Below are positions 17,381 to 26,722 of a stretch of 64,000 nucleotides of DNA, piece after piece (position 1 is the stretch's first letter; every line of letters starts with the position of its first letter). A program made the position numbers and the translations under genes. The notes beneath the pieces are model-generated. The model saw only the letters and a program-made list of their open reading frames with translations. It was not told the origin of the DNA and did no database searches. This DNA comes from CAYNHQ01 sp964397255. GTDB lineage: Bacteria; Bdellovibrionota_G; JALEGL01; DATDPG01. The stretch lies in assembly GCA_964397255.1 (NCBI GenBank), contig CAYNHQ010000003.1, forward strand, positions 229,665 through 293,664, read 5' to 3'.

Positions 17381-18425
17381 AACAAGGCTGATGGTCCTCG
17401 GAGGAACGGGAGGCGTAGGTAAAACGACTCTTTCAGCGGCGGTCGGCCTTCATTTCGCTCTAGAGGGCCAGCGCGTCGCTCTTTTAACGATTGATCCGGC
17501 GCGTCGGCTGGGCGCTACACTTGGATTTCGGAAATGGGGTAGCGGAGTTCGAAGAATTTCAGATGCAAAGCTCAACTCCCTTCGAAAAAAGCCGGGTGGG
17601 TCGCTTTCAGCCGCCATGCTCGACGTGAAAACAACGTTCGACGATATGGTGGGGCGTTACGCCCCCTCGAAAATGATTCGAGATCAAATTCTAAAGAATC
17701 GCTTTTACGGCGAGCTCTCTCACGCGCTTTCCGGAACGCACGACTACATGGCCATCGAGAAAATCTATCAAATCGTCGCCACGGGGGAATACGATCTCGT
17801 GATTTTGGATACCCCCCCTTCGTCGGCTATGTCCGATTTCCTCGATGCTCCAAAGCGCCTTCGATCTTTTCTTGATCGAGAAGTCGTCCGGTGGTTCTTC
17901 CCCCGCCAAAATTCAGGCTGGAAAGGCTTGGCTCGAGCAGCAATGGCGAAGGGAATGGAGCAAACATTCGCGGCGCTCGACAAACTTGCAGGGAGTCACG
18001 TCTTCGAGGACATCGCGCAACTCTTGAACGAATTTCAATCGCTCTTTGACGGCCTCCGAGATCGAACGGCGGAAGTGGAGCGCCTTCTTCACGCGAAAGA
18101 GACGACTTTTTTTCTCGTCGTTACGAGCGACCGCGGAGCAATGGATACATTGGACAAGATGGCCGCTGAACTCAGGAGGCGAAAATTACAGATCGGAGGA
18201 ATTTTCCTCAACCGCGTTTTGCCTGAATTAACAATTCCGGCGAAGAAACCAGGAGAGGAAAATCCCCTTCGAAAAGCGGCTGAAACCATGTTGGCTCGTC
18301 AGGACGAAGCGAGAAAGAAACTGGACAAAAAATTTAGCGGCCTTCCGCGCGTTGAAGTCCCACTTCAGGAGTATGACCCTTCCAGCCTTTCCCAACTTGC
18401 GGATCTCTTGGCCACTTGGGAATAA
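17367..18425 (+). CDS. ArsA/Get3-like ATPase, second of the pair, lacking the signature lysine
   Basis: About 352 residues from the ATG at 17367 (an earlier ATG at 17343 adds 8 residues). The P-loop reads GGTGGVGKTT: the P-loop lysine is kept but the signature lysine of the deviant Walker A is threonine. LTIDPARRLG and VILDTPPSS (Walker B/switch) fit the family. Known bacterial Get3-like pairs (for example Rv3679-Rv3680 of Mycobacterium) also come as adjacent unequal partners, so a heterodimer with complementary active sites is inferred. No arsenic or tail-anchor partner gene is nearby. It overlaps the first ATPase gene. Confidence 0.85.
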   Translation: MPQTKTRLMVLGGTGGVGKTTLSAAVGLHFALEGQRVALLTIDPARRLGATLGFRKWGSGVRRISDAKLNSLRKKPGGSLSAAMLDVKTTFDDMVGRYAPSKMIRDQILKNRFYGELSHALSGTHDYMAIEKIYQIVATGEYDLVILDTPPSSAMSDFLDAPKRLRSFLDREVVRWFFPRQNSGWKGLARAAMAKGMEQTFAALDKLAGSHVFEDIAQLLNEFQSLFDGLRDRTAEVERLLHAKETTFFLVVTSDRGAMDTLDKMAAELRRRKLQIGGIFLNRVLPELTIPAKKPGEENPLRKAAETMLARQDEARKKLDKKFSGLPRVEVPLQEYDPSSLSQLADLLATWE

Positions 18426-19489
18426 TCGGACATACTTTTTATTCCTTGATTCGTTTTCTTCGATGCATCGCGGTGGGGGCCATTTGTTGCAATTTCTTCG
18501 TCTCGGCCTGGGCTCAGGAACCCGTACCCGAAGCCTCGCTTACACTCCCGAAGACCTCCGGTGGTCTCCGTTTCGGCGTGTCGTATGCCTACAGCACTGA
18601 TTTTTATGATGGGAACGGAAATCGAAAAGACTCGTCCGACCCGTCCTTCCCTGACGGATCACCCGAGCATTACCATGATCTTGTCCTCTCTCTTGGATTT
18701 GAATATGGACTTTTGGATTCTCTCGGCTTTTGGATCGACGCACCCCTGGTATACCGAACGGAGACAGCATCACTCAATGCCTCAGACTTCGGTATTGGCG
18801 ATGTGGGAGTCGGAACCCGTTTTAGATTCTGGCGAACAGACAATGAGGCCGCCGAATTTGCCACGGAACTCTCGAGCCGGTTTCCCACGGGAAATACAGA
18901 TATCGCCTTTAACGATCCCTCCACCGGGCGCTCGGCACGCCTGACCACAGGGAGAGGCAGTCGAAACATCGCGCTTTCACTTCTTGCCAAAGAGCATCTT
19001 CTCCAACGGCGATTCAGTTTGGAAGAAACATTTGCTTATCGGTTCCTCTTAAAATCGACCGTTGAGTATTTGCGAACGACAAGCATTCTTCAGACAGCAC
19101 CTGATGGCTCCATCGTTTCACTCCCTGTGGGCAATCTCAAAATTGATTGGGGAGATGAAATCACAGCTGGGGGCACGGCTCGATGGCGCTTTTTCGAACA
19201 CTATGTCATCTCGCTCGGTGGGGAATATTTTTATCGCTTCAGCACAAACATCGATGCGTTTACGTTTAGTTCGACGGGCAGCACGTTAAAAATTACTCCG
19301 GTGACACAAACGGCCAGTTCGGCATACGTCCTCTCCATTCTTCCTTCATTTAGTTGGGAACCCGCCGAAGATCTTCGAATTCGGGCGACCGTGTCGATTC
19401 CGTTGGCGGGCGCGAGTTATCCCACCCTCCCCTTCGTCGAGTCCTTGGTTGGGAATCGTTATCAACTGGAGATTCGCTATGCGTTTTAA
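18416..19489 (+). CDS. Outer-membrane beta-barrel protein (phenol-degradation MetA/transporter-like)
   Basis: 357 residues with a signal peptide ending AWA before QEP (about residue 33). The mature protein is made of alternating amphipathic strands with many aromatic ends, contains FPTGNTD and FGIGDVGVGTRFRF segments typical of the MetA-like/toluene-type transporter barrels, and ends in a C-terminal phenylalanine (YAF), the Bam recognition signal. It probably forms a pore for hydrophobic or small solutes. It overlaps the preceding ATPase gene by 10 bases and the next gene by 11. Confidence 0.75.
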   Translation: MGIIGHTFYSLIRFLRCIAVGAICCNFFVSAWAQEPVPEASLTLPKTSGGLRFGVSYAYSTDFYDGNGNRKDSSDPSFPDGSPEHYHDLVLSLGFEYGLLDSLGFWIDAPLVYRTETASLNASDFGIGDVGVGTRFRFWRTDNEAAEFATELSSRFPTGNTDIAFNDPSTGRSARLTTGRGSRNIALSLLAKEHLLQRRFSLEETFAYRFLLKSTVEYLRTTSILQTAPDGSIVSLPVGNLKIDWGDEITAGGTARWRFFEHYVISLGGEYFYRFSTNIDAFTFSSTGSTLKITPVTQTASSAYVLSILPSFSWEPAEDLRIRATVSIPLAGASYPTLPFVESLVGNRYQLEIRYAF

Positions 19490-22400
19490 GGCGATTTTCC
19501 ATTTGATTCTTACAAGTCTCGCCGCTGCTGGAACGGTCGGCTTCAATTATTCCAACATCGACTGGAAAACCGTCGAAACTCCACACTTTGTCATCCACTA
19601 TTATGAAGATGTGAGTTGGACAGCGCGAAAAGTAGCGGCCATCGCGGAAGAAATTTATCCAAAAGTAACGGAGATTTACAAACACGAGCCCTCCCGCAAA
19701 ACAAACATCGTGGTTCGTGATGATGAAGACACTTCTAACGGCTTTGCGGTTTACAGCCTCGGATACCTCACCATTTGGGCCTCGCCCTCTACCTTGTCGC
19801 TACGAGGTAGACATGACTGGGTCCGAGAAGTGTTAACGCATGAGTTCTCCCATATTGTTTCGCTTCAAACTTCGAGCCCTGCGGGTTGGTTGGTGGAAGG
19901 AGTTCGTTTTGGAGGAGTTTGGAATGCCGACACCAACGCCAATACCGACTTGGGTGTGACCCTGTTTATTCCGACGCATCCATACTCTCGATGGTGGGCG
20001 GAAGGAACCGCGCAATTCGATACCTACAATTTAGGCCACGATTTTTGGGACAGCAACCGAGATATGCTCCTCCGTTCGGCGACGCTCGAAAACAATCTCC
20101 TTACTTTCGATCAAATGCGAAACATTACGGTCCGCGAACATTTCGGTGGGGAAATGGTTTACAACCAAGGTTTCGCTTTTCTCCGGTGGTTGAAAGAAAC
20201 CAAGGGAGATGACGCCAATTTTAAGATCGCCGAGGAGTCTGCGTCATTTTGGAATCTCGATTTTGACCGGAACATAGAAAAGGCTTTGGGAGTATCAGCG
20301 AGATTCCTCGATGCGCAGTGGAGAACTTATCTTCAGCAGTACTACGAGAGCGAAGTAAGCGAGGTTAGAAAATTACCCAAACAAGGTGAAGCGATTCCCC
20401 TACTTTCGCAGAAAGAAATCGATCGGGAAGACCCGTCCGATCGGCCTTATAGCGACGGATTGTACAATGCATATCCCCGATTTTCTCCCGATGGTCGATG
20501 GTTCAGTTGGGTGGAAGGGAGCAACATTAAGTTCCGATATCTGGATTCCCCCTATGTTCTTCCGAAGCTTGAGGAAGATGACAAAGATAAGTCAAAGCCC
20601 GTTCCTCTGACATTGAGCGCAGGAGGAAGATTCTATTCTTGGGCCCCTGATTCCAGAAGAATCATCGTAGCCAAACGGCAATCCAACCATTGGAATGGTT
20701 ATCCCTACTACGACCTCTATAGCATCGACATGAGCCGCGTCTCGGATCTTCGCGCGATTTATCTTGTTCAATTTCGACGGGCGGCATCCGATTCTGAAAG
20801 GAAAGCGGCCACCAACGCCTACCAATCCAACGGCGAAGCCATGAGAATTAAACCAAAGCGTCTGACACACGGACTTCGCGCTACACATGTCACCTGGTCG
20901 CCCGATGGAAAAACGATTGCCTTTGTTCAAACCAAAGATGGCCACCGTGATTTGAAATTATCGGATCCGGATGGCACGAATGTCCGTGACTTGGTGGCCA
21001 TCGGAGGTGATGCGGAGGCTTTGGATCCGGCGTGGTCTCCCGATGGAACTCAGATTGTCTTTACTCTCTACAACCATGAGCAGGGGGACATTTGGTTGGC
21101 CAATATCAGCGGCGGACGCCCGATTCCACTCACGCTCGACCTCGCTGACGATCGTGATCCCGCCTGGTCGCCTGACGGCAAATCCATTTTATTTGCATCC
21201 GATCGGTCAGGAATTTTTCAAATTTATCGACTTCCTTCGGGCGCAAACCCGGAAGTAAAACCGGAGCTGATCACAGAAGTGGAAACGGGGGCATTTATGC
21301 CCTTTGTTCCCAAAGAAGCCGATCAAATGTTTTATGTTCGCTTCAGCTCATTTGGATTTAAGCCTTATCAAATGGCGTTGGCCCCTTTTAAGACTGCGGA
21401 GCAGCCTCCGGTTGATTCCACGTCATGGGGAGAAAAAGCAATTCATCAATTGACGCCAGAAGAGTCCTATCCGGAAATCAACGGAGAATCGTATTTCCCG
21501 AAACCTCGACCCATTCGTCTCTTCCCTTCTGTCATTTGGGAAAATGACAAAATGAAAGCGGGAATTGCCGGAGAGGTTTCAGACTATCTCGAAAAACATA
21601 CGCTTTCCGGAGTGGCTCTTTTTGGGTCGGAACAGGACTATCAAATTTCCTATTCCAATCAGATGTTTTACCCGCGCTTTACGGCGAGCTACACAGAATA
21701 TATTCGTTATGACTCCCTCTTTTTCGTGAACAACGGAAATGGAATTGTTGACGAGCCCGAGGGACTGGTACGGGATGACATTCAATTTATTGATGCAGGA
21801 TTCAGCCAAGATTTTCGAACGGAAGGTTGGCTGGAAGGGTCGCATTTATTAACTTTGTTTTACAATCGTAGATACGTCGATCGGCGAATCGGATTTCCTA
21901 TCATCATCAACAACCAAATTGAAAATGCTTTCCGATACATTACAAACGACGGACTTTCTTTAGAGTGGAATTTCCGGCACGTTCCAAGCCTTCTGCCCAA
22001 AGATTTTGATATCAATCCGCAAGACGCGACTTATTTTTCACTCGGCTACGGATTGGTTCATACTTCGCTTTTTACGGCCGACCCGACGATCCCGGGACCC
22101 AACAAGAATTATTGGTACAACGAGGGAACGCTCACATTCGAGCATTATCATGCCATGAAATGGAATCAGCCCGGCTGGAAGCACCATACCCTCTGGTTCA
22201 AATTTAACGGCGGAATGAAGTCTCGGGATGTGTCGAACCTGGATGAATTCTTTCTCGGCGGACGAATCAACTTCCGGGCGTTCGGACAAATCGCGAGCAA
22301 CACTTTCTTTTACGGATATGAAGATTTCAGTATTTCAGGCGAAACAATGCTTCTTTTTTCCACGGGCTATACATTTCCTCTTCTCCGATCGATCGATAAA

Positions 22401-22709
22401 AAGTGGGGAGTCCTTCTTCTGGATTCTCTCTACGGTGGATTTTTTGGCGAGGCCGGAAATGCCTGGTCTTTCGGCGAAACTAAAAACCTCAACCAAAACC
22501 CCACACACAATCCCAAGTTGGATGAGGGAGAAGTTCTGCTCGGCGATATCGGCGCCGAACTCAAATTCAAAGCCTTCGCGTTTAACGATTTTAATTCATG
22601 GAACAGTTTGATTCGCATCGCCTACGGCTTCCAAGACCAAGCCAAGTATGGTTTTTCAGACGACGATTCTCCTATTCGCATTTACATCGGCGTCGGCACC
22701 GATTTTTGA
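19479..22709 (+). CDS. Peptidase MA-like metalloprotease with TolB-type propeller and C-terminal outer-membrane barrel
   Basis: 1076 residues from ATG 19479, chosen because GGAG sits 7 bases upstream and a signal peptide follows; a TTG at 19449 adds 10 unlikely residues. The catalytic module has HEFSH near residue 121 and a downstream WWAEGTAQF that supplies the glutamate ligand (gluzincin, peptidase MA type). Several WSPDGxxIxF repeats (PD40/TolB propeller) occupy about residues 335-640. The C-terminal ~400 residues read as amphipathic strands ending in IGVGTDF, as in BamA-like barrels. It is likely a surface-anchored protease or processing factor. It follows the barrel gene directly. Confidence 0.85.
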   Translation: MRFKAIFHLILTSLAAAGTVGFNYSNIDWKTVETPHFVIHYYEDVSWTARKVAAIAEEIYPKVTEIYKHEPSRKTNIVVRDDEDTSNGFAVYSLGYLTIWASPSTLSLRGRHDWVREVLTHEFSHIVSLQTSSPAGWLVEGVRFGGVWNADTNANTDLGVTLFIPTHPYSRWWAEGTAQFDTYNLGHDFWDSNRDMLLRSATLENNLLTFDQMRNITVREHFGGEMVYNQGFAFLRWLKETKGDDANFKIAEESASFWNLDFDRNIEKALGVSARFLDAQWRTYLQQYYESEVSEVRKLPKQGEAIPLLSQKEIDREDPSDRPYSDGLYNAYPRFSPDGRWFSWVEGSNIKFRYLDSPYVLPKLEEDDKDKSKPVPLTLSAGGRFYSWAPDSRRIIVAKRQSNHWNGYPYYDLYSIDMSRVSDLRAIYLVQFRRAASDSERKAATNAYQSNGEAMRIKPKRLTHGLRATHVTWSPDGKTIAFVQTKDGHRDLKLSDPDGTNVRDLVAIGGDAEALDPAWSPDGTQIVFTLYNHEQGDIWLANISGGRPIPLTLDLADDRDPAWSPDGKSILFASDRSGIFQIYRLPSGANPEVKPELITEVETGAFMPFVPKEADQMFYVRFSSFGFKPYQMALAPFKTAEQPPVDSTSWGEKAIHQLTPEESYPEINGESYFPKPRPIRLFPSVIWENDKMKAGIAGEVSDYLEKHTLSGVALFGSEQDYQISYSNQMFYPRFTASYTEYIRYDSLFFVNNGNGIVDEPEGLVRDDIQFIDAGFSQDFRTEGWLEGSHLLTLFYNRRYVDRRIGFPIIINNQIENAFRYITNDGLSLEWNFRHVPSLLPKDFDINPQDATYFSLGYGLVHTSLFTADPTIPGPNKNYWYNEGTLTFEHYHAMKWNQPGWKHHTLWFKFNGGMKSRDVSNLDEFFLGGRINFRAFGQIASNTFFYGYEDFSISGETMLLFSTGYTFPLLRSIDKKWGVLLLDSLYGGFFGEAGNAWSFGETKNLNQNPTHNPKLDEGEVLLGDIGAELKFKAFAFNDFNSWNSLIRIAYGFQDQAKYGFSDDDSPIRIYIGVGTDF

Positions 22710-22721
22710 AACATTGAACAA

Positions 22722-23054
22722 TCATCGCGGCTCCGGACCCGATGGAGCGATCTGTACTTCTTCAGCTTCTTTAACTAGAGAAAATTGACGGATTTGTTCC
22801 TTAATCCGCATAATATCCTGATAATTCAGAGGCCGAAATCGCAGTTTCTTAATTCCATCACTGATATGAACTAAATTCTCCAATGTCCGAGCCACGCCAT
22901 TCTGTGCAGGATATCGAGCGTAAAGCTCTTCGTACGGTGCCATAAGTTCTTGCCCATGATTCTCCATAAGAATTTGGTTGTATCCCTCGTTTTGAGGAAG
23001 GATTTGTCTTATGACTTTACGTTGATTTTCGATTTCACTCGTAACCTCCTCCAA
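22722..23054 (-). CDS. Small helical protein of unknown function
   Basis: 110 codons from a TTG at 23054 preceded by an open frame of ~33 more codons without ATG. It is rich in Glu, Gln, Arg and Leu with coiled-coil character (EEVTSEIENQRKVIRQIL...), which is protein-like. It lies 116 bases downstream of the PfkB gene and converges on the barrel protease. No family recognised. The true start is unclear. Confidence 0.5.
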   Translation of the reverse strand: MEEVTSEIENQRKVIRQILPQNEGYNQILMENHGQELMAPYEELYARYPAQNGVARTLENLVHISDGIKKLRFRPLNYQDIMRIKEQIRQFSLVKEAEEVQIAPSGPEPR

Positions 23055-23170
23055 CGCCTCAAACCTGCGCGGGAGTGCATTCCCGGGTTTACCAAGAAGA
23101 CCAGGTCGATAGGTCGTTGCCGTTGGCGAACGTCTCGTCGAGCAACTTCATCAGCTGATCCACTTTCGAA

Positions 23171-24001
23171 TTACCTACGACGAAGTGGGCCTCGCAGTGA
23201 AAGTTTAGCCGATGCGGCCGCGGCCCCTCTTTCTCCCGCTTCACGCGGAGATTTTCCTTCGAGTCGTTGAGCAACGTAGAGAGCCCAAAATGTGTCACCG
23301 CAACCTGTGGCATCGACAATTTTGCTGACGGGCACAGGAGAAATCGGAATTTTTATCCCGTTTATGTAAATCACCGCGCCTCGACTTCCTTGGGTGATCA
23401 CGACCTCACTGATTTCCCAAGAAAGAAATTCGCTCGCCGCCTGATCAATAGATGACGCGCCGGTGAGAAGTCGCGCTTCATCTTCATCAACTTTTATCCA
23501 ATCAATATGAGATCGCAGCAATGTTCGAAAATCGAGACGAGGCCCCCGTACCAAACCTTGAGCGTCCATAGCGATCAGACCTTTGAAATACTTTCGAAGA
23601 TCTGTGTAAAAATCCGGAGCAAATTCATTTTGAGAAATAGGTGTAAGGGAAATAATGGAAAGCTCGCGCGCGGCGAAACCCTCTCGCCACCCAATCCCTT
23701 CCGCTTTGGATAAAATTTTTACGATTCTCTTATCCAAAGACTCTTCAGGATAAATGCAACGATTCATGGTTGTGGCCGCTGACCAAACGGGCTCGACTGA
23801 ATTCTTTGGAAAATCTGCTCCGTCGAGCATCGAGCGATCTTTTTCCGCAAGAATAGGAAAAAGAGTCGGCCGATATCCCGATGCGATGAGGGCATGTCCG
23901 GCGTAATACACTCCGCCGCCGACTTGGCGAAAGATCTCGTTGCGCCATACAAATTCAATTTCGTCTTGAACCAGAGAACCGATAACGCCGATGGATTTCA
24001 T
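23171..24001 (-). CDS. PfkB-family (ribokinase-like) carbohydrate kinase
   Basis: 276 residues. The N-terminal GGGVYYAGHAL corresponds to the substrate-binding GG motif, VDEDEARLLTG to the PfkB core, and DATGCGDTFWA near the C-terminus is the anion hole with the catalytic base Asp. Substrate unknown; family members phosphorylate ribose, fructose, adenosine or ADP-heptose precursors. The ATG overlaps the glmS stop by 4 bases, so it is expressed with glmS and the GlmU-type gene. A sugar linked to amino-sugar metabolism is plausible but only by context. Confidence 0.87.
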   Translation of the reverse strand: MKSIGVIGSLVQDEIEFVWRNEIFRQVGGGVYYAGHALIASGYRPTLFPILAEKDRSMLDGADFPKNSVEPVWSAATTMNRCIYPEESLDKRIVKILSKAEGIGWREGFAARELSIISLTPISQNEFAPDFYTDLRKYFKGLIAMDAQGLVRGPRLDFRTLLRSHIDWIKVDEDEARLLTGASSIDQAASEFLSWEISEVVITQGSRGAVIYINGIKIPISPVPVSKIVDATGCGDTFWALYVAQRLEGKSPREAGERGAAAASAKLSLRGPLRRR

Positions 24002-25827
24002 TCGACGGTGACGGACTTTGCCAAATTGCGGGGTTGATCGACATCGGTTCCTCGTCGATCCGCGATGTGATACGCAAGAAGTTGCAACGGAACCACTTCC
24101 ACGATGGGCCGGGTGAAGTCGTCCAACTCCGGCAATTCAATAACCTCTGTGGCCAGTTTTTCTATCGCTGTGTCCCCTTTCTGAACGAGAGCGATCACTT
24201 GCCCTCCACGGGCCCGAACCTCTTCGATGTTACTCATCATTTTTGGATACGTCCGCCCACCTGTGGCTAAGGCCACAACGGGCATCTCCTCGTCGATGAG
24301 CGCGATGGGTCCATGCTTAATTTCTCCCCCCGCATATCCTTCGGCATGAATGTAGGAAATCTCTTTCAATTTCAGCGCCCCTTCCAGGGCGATGGGAAAA
24401 CTGGAGCCACGCCCCAAAAAAAGGAAATCTCGGGACTGAAAATATCGATTCGCAATGTCCTGGGTCTTTGAATCGGTGGCAAGCGCCTCTTCGACTTTCT
24501 TCGGCAACTGAATCAAAGCGTGAAGAGATTTCCGAAGCTGCTCTTTTGAAATTTGGCCCTTTTCCTGGCCAACATGCAGAGCAATCATAGCCAGCGCGGC
24601 CAACTGAGTTGTGAAGGCCTTCGTGGACGCTACGCCGATTTCGGGACCGGCATGGGTGTAAAGGACGTCGTTGGATTTCCGGGCGATTGAACTATCGATG
24701 ACATTACAAATGGAGAGAACCCGCGCCTCTCCCCTTTTCGCCTCATCGATCGCCGCAAGCGTGTCGGCCGTCTCTCCAGATTGTGAAATCGCAATCATCA
24801 AAACAGATGAATCAATCACCGGTTGGCGATAGCGAAACTCCGAAGCCAGATCGACTTCGCAGGGAATTTTTGCCAATCCCTCCAGCCAAAATTTTCCCAC
24901 CAGAGCCGCATGCCACGAAGTGCCACAGGCGACAAAGATCGCGCGCGAAATCTTCGACAACTCTTTGGACGTCAGGGCGATATCATCCAAAACGACCTCT
25001 TCGGACGTCTCCAAGACACGCCCCCGAAGTGTATCGGTCAAAACACGTGGCTGCTCAAAGATTTCCTTGAGCATGAAATGTTTGTAGCCTTCTTTTTCCG
25101 CCATCACACGCGACCAAGTAATCTGCCGGGGAGATTTCTTTTTAGGATTTCCTGAGAAGTCGGTCACGCGCCAACTCTCTTTCGTAAGGACGACCAGTTC
25201 CCCATCTTCGAGCGGAAGAACCTCGCGAGTATGGCGTAAAAGCGCGGGAATATCGGAAGCGAGAAAATTTTCGCCTTTTCCAATGCCAATGATCAAAGGA
25301 CTCGAATTCTTTGCGGCGATAATTTTATCCGGCTCGGTCAAACTCATAATGACCAGCGCGAACGCCCCTTTGAGTTCGGCGAGTGATTTTCGAATGGCTT
25401 CTTCAAAGGAAATCTTGCTTCGAAGATGATGCTCGATCAGGACCGGAACAATTTCCGTGTCGGTTTCCGATTGAAACGTGAATCCCAGTTCTTTGAGTTT
25501 CGAACGAAGCTCGAGGTGATTTTCGATGATTCCATTGTGAACCACGACCACCTGTTTCGATCGATGAGGATGGGCATTTTCATCCGACGGCTTTCCATGA
25601 GTTGCCCAGCGTGTGTGGCCAATTCCAACGGTTCCATTCCAGCTCTTCCCCTTAAGACGTGATTCGAGAACCGAAAGTTTTCCTTTCGCGCGCTCGACTT
25701 GGAGTTCTTGATTTTGATAAACAGCGATGCCCGCGGAATCGTAACCCCGATACTCCAGACACCGAAGCCCTTCGATAAGAACCTCGGCGGCTGGTGCCTC
25801 TCCCAAATATCCCATGATCCCGCACAT
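23998..25827 (-). CDS. glmS: Glutamine-fructose-6-phosphate aminotransferase (isomerizing)
   Basis: 609 residues, full length. Cys2 of MCGIMGY is the glutaminase nucleophile, CLEYRGYDSAGIA and GHTRWATHG bind glutamine. Two SIS domains follow with CGTSWHA, AISQSGETADTL and ALEGALKLKEI. The protein ends in LAKSVTVE, the conserved C-tail that shuttles into the active site. It makes GlcN-6-P, the first step to UDP-GlcNAc. A GAGGAA ribosome site lies upstream of the ATG. The upstream neighbour (3 bases away) supplies the uridylyltransferase step. No glmS-ribozyme-like leader is visible since the gene is internal to an operon. Confidence 0.98.
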   Translation of the reverse strand: MCGIMGYLGEAPAAEVLIEGLRCLEYRGYDSAGIAVYQNQELQVERAKGKLSVLESRLKGKSWNGTVGIGHTRWATHGKPSDENAHPHRSKQVVVVHNGIIENHLELRSKLKELGFTFQSETDTEIVPVLIEHHLRSKISFEEAIRKSLAELKGAFALVIMSLTEPDKIIAAKNSSPLIIGIGKGENFLASDIPALLRHTREVLPLEDGELVVLTKESWRVTDFSGNPKKKSPRQITWSRVMAEKEGYKHFMLKEIFEQPRVLTDTLRGRVLETSEEVVLDDIALTSKELSKISRAIFVACGTSWHAALVGKFWLEGLAKIPCEVDLASEFRYRQPVIDSSVLMIAISQSGETADTLAAIDEAKRGEARVLSICNVIDSSIARKSNDVLYTHAGPEIGVASTKAFTTQLAALAMIALHVGQEKGQISKEQLRKSLHALIQLPKKVEEALATDSKTQDIANRYFQSRDFLFLGRGSSFPIALEGALKLKEISYIHAEGYAGGEIKHGPIALIDEEMPVVALATGGRTYPKMMSNIEEVRARGGQVIALVQKGDTAIEKLATEVIELPELDDFTRPIVEVVPLQLLAYHIADRRGTDVDQPRNLAKSVTVE

Positions 25828-25830
25828 CGT

Positions 25831-26583
25831 TTATTCCTCCATCGACCCAAAACTTGCAGCGACAGTCCTGAGTCCTTTTAGGTCATTGATCCCGAGCGTT
25901 TCCACTGGATTAGGTACGCGGAGACGGCCCACTCTTTGGTTCGCCTCTTTTGCCATCTGCACCAAATCGGTCAAATAAAATTCTTTTTGGGAATTCTTGG
26001 GTTGAAGCCTGCGCACCGTCTGAAATAGAAACGAAGCCTCATATACCCCAATTCCCGTATTGATTTCCTGGATCTGTTTTTCAGATGGCGAAGTATCCCG
26101 CTCTTCCACAATTTTCAAAACCGAACCATCCGCGCCAGTGACAATCCTCCCATAGCCACTTGGATCTTCCAGCTGTGCAGTCAAGAGCGTAATCGAATTT
26201 TTATGACCATCATGCTCCGCCATCAGATTACGAAGCGTATCGGGCTGAACTCCCGGAATATCCCCATAAAGAATGAGCACGTCACCCTGAAAACGAGAAA
26301 ACGCGTCTGACGTCACACGTACAGCATCCCCTGTACCCCGCTGGTCTTTTTGCCACACCCATTCGATCTCACTCCGATTCGAAAAGGCTTTCTTTACTTG
26401 ATCACCTCCATGGCCGATCACGACCACAATCTTTTGAGGCTTGAGGTCAAAGGCGGCATTCAAAACATAGGTGAGCATCGGTTTACCCGCAACCGGATGT
26501 AGAACTTTAGGCAAATCCGATTCCATTCGAGTTCCTTTCCCCGCCGCCAGAACAATAATTCCGAGAGATGGACGCTTTTCCAC
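25831..26583 (-). CDS. glmU: GlmU-type UDP-GlcNAc pyrophosphorylase, uridylyltransferase domain only
   Basis: 250 residues. LAAGKGTRMESDLPKVLHPVAGKPM is the nucleotide loop, KDQRGTGDAV the uracil-binding Gln/Gly loop, ILYGDIP the metal Asp, and PSGYGRIV, IVEE and EINTGIG follow in GlmU order. Bifunctional GlmU continues for ~200 residues as a left-handed beta-helix acetyltransferase after the ETLGIND linker. Here the frame stops 19 residues later, so GlcN-1-P acetylation must come from another protein. The start is GTG (26583) with TAAAGT 6 bases upstream and no Shine-Dalgarno. First gene of glmU-glmS-pfkB. Confidence 0.87.
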   Translation of the reverse strand: MEKRPSLGIIVLAAGKGTRMESDLPKVLHPVAGKPMLTYVLNAAFDLKPQKIVVVIGHGGDQVKKAFSNRSEIEWVWQKDQRGTGDAVRVTSDAFSRFQGDVLILYGDIPGVQPDTLRNLMAEHDGHKNSITLLTAQLEDPSGYGRIVTGADGSVLKIVEERDTSPSEKQIQEINTGIGVYEASFLFQTVRRLQPKNSQKEFYLTDLVQMAKEANQRVGRLRVPNPVETLGINDLKGLRTVAASFGSMEE

Positions 26584-26687
26584 GCCGCGACTTTAGCTGT
26601 GAACGGTCGGAAAGGCGAAATCGATCCGATGGTAGCGGTTGAAAAAGTTCGGACCTCTCCGTATCATTGGAGTGGCAGCTGGGTCCT

Positions 26688-26716
26688 TTGACGCATAGCA
26701 TAAAACCACGTATTAC
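26688..26716 (+). promoter_or_regulatory. Candidate promoter of the kinase-FGE gene, leaderless arrangement
   Basis: TTGACG (26688-26693), 17-base spacer, TATTAC (26711-26716). The ATG at 26723 begins 6 bases after the -10, where transcription itself should start. No Shine-Dalgarno is present. Confidence 0.55.
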
Positions 26717-26722
26717 CCTCTG

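Noticed and set aside
25828..26722. glmS ribozyme or riboswitch upstream of glmS or glmU
   Set aside because: glmS is internal to an operon 3 bases after glmU, and the 139-base divergent region shows only promoter-like elements.
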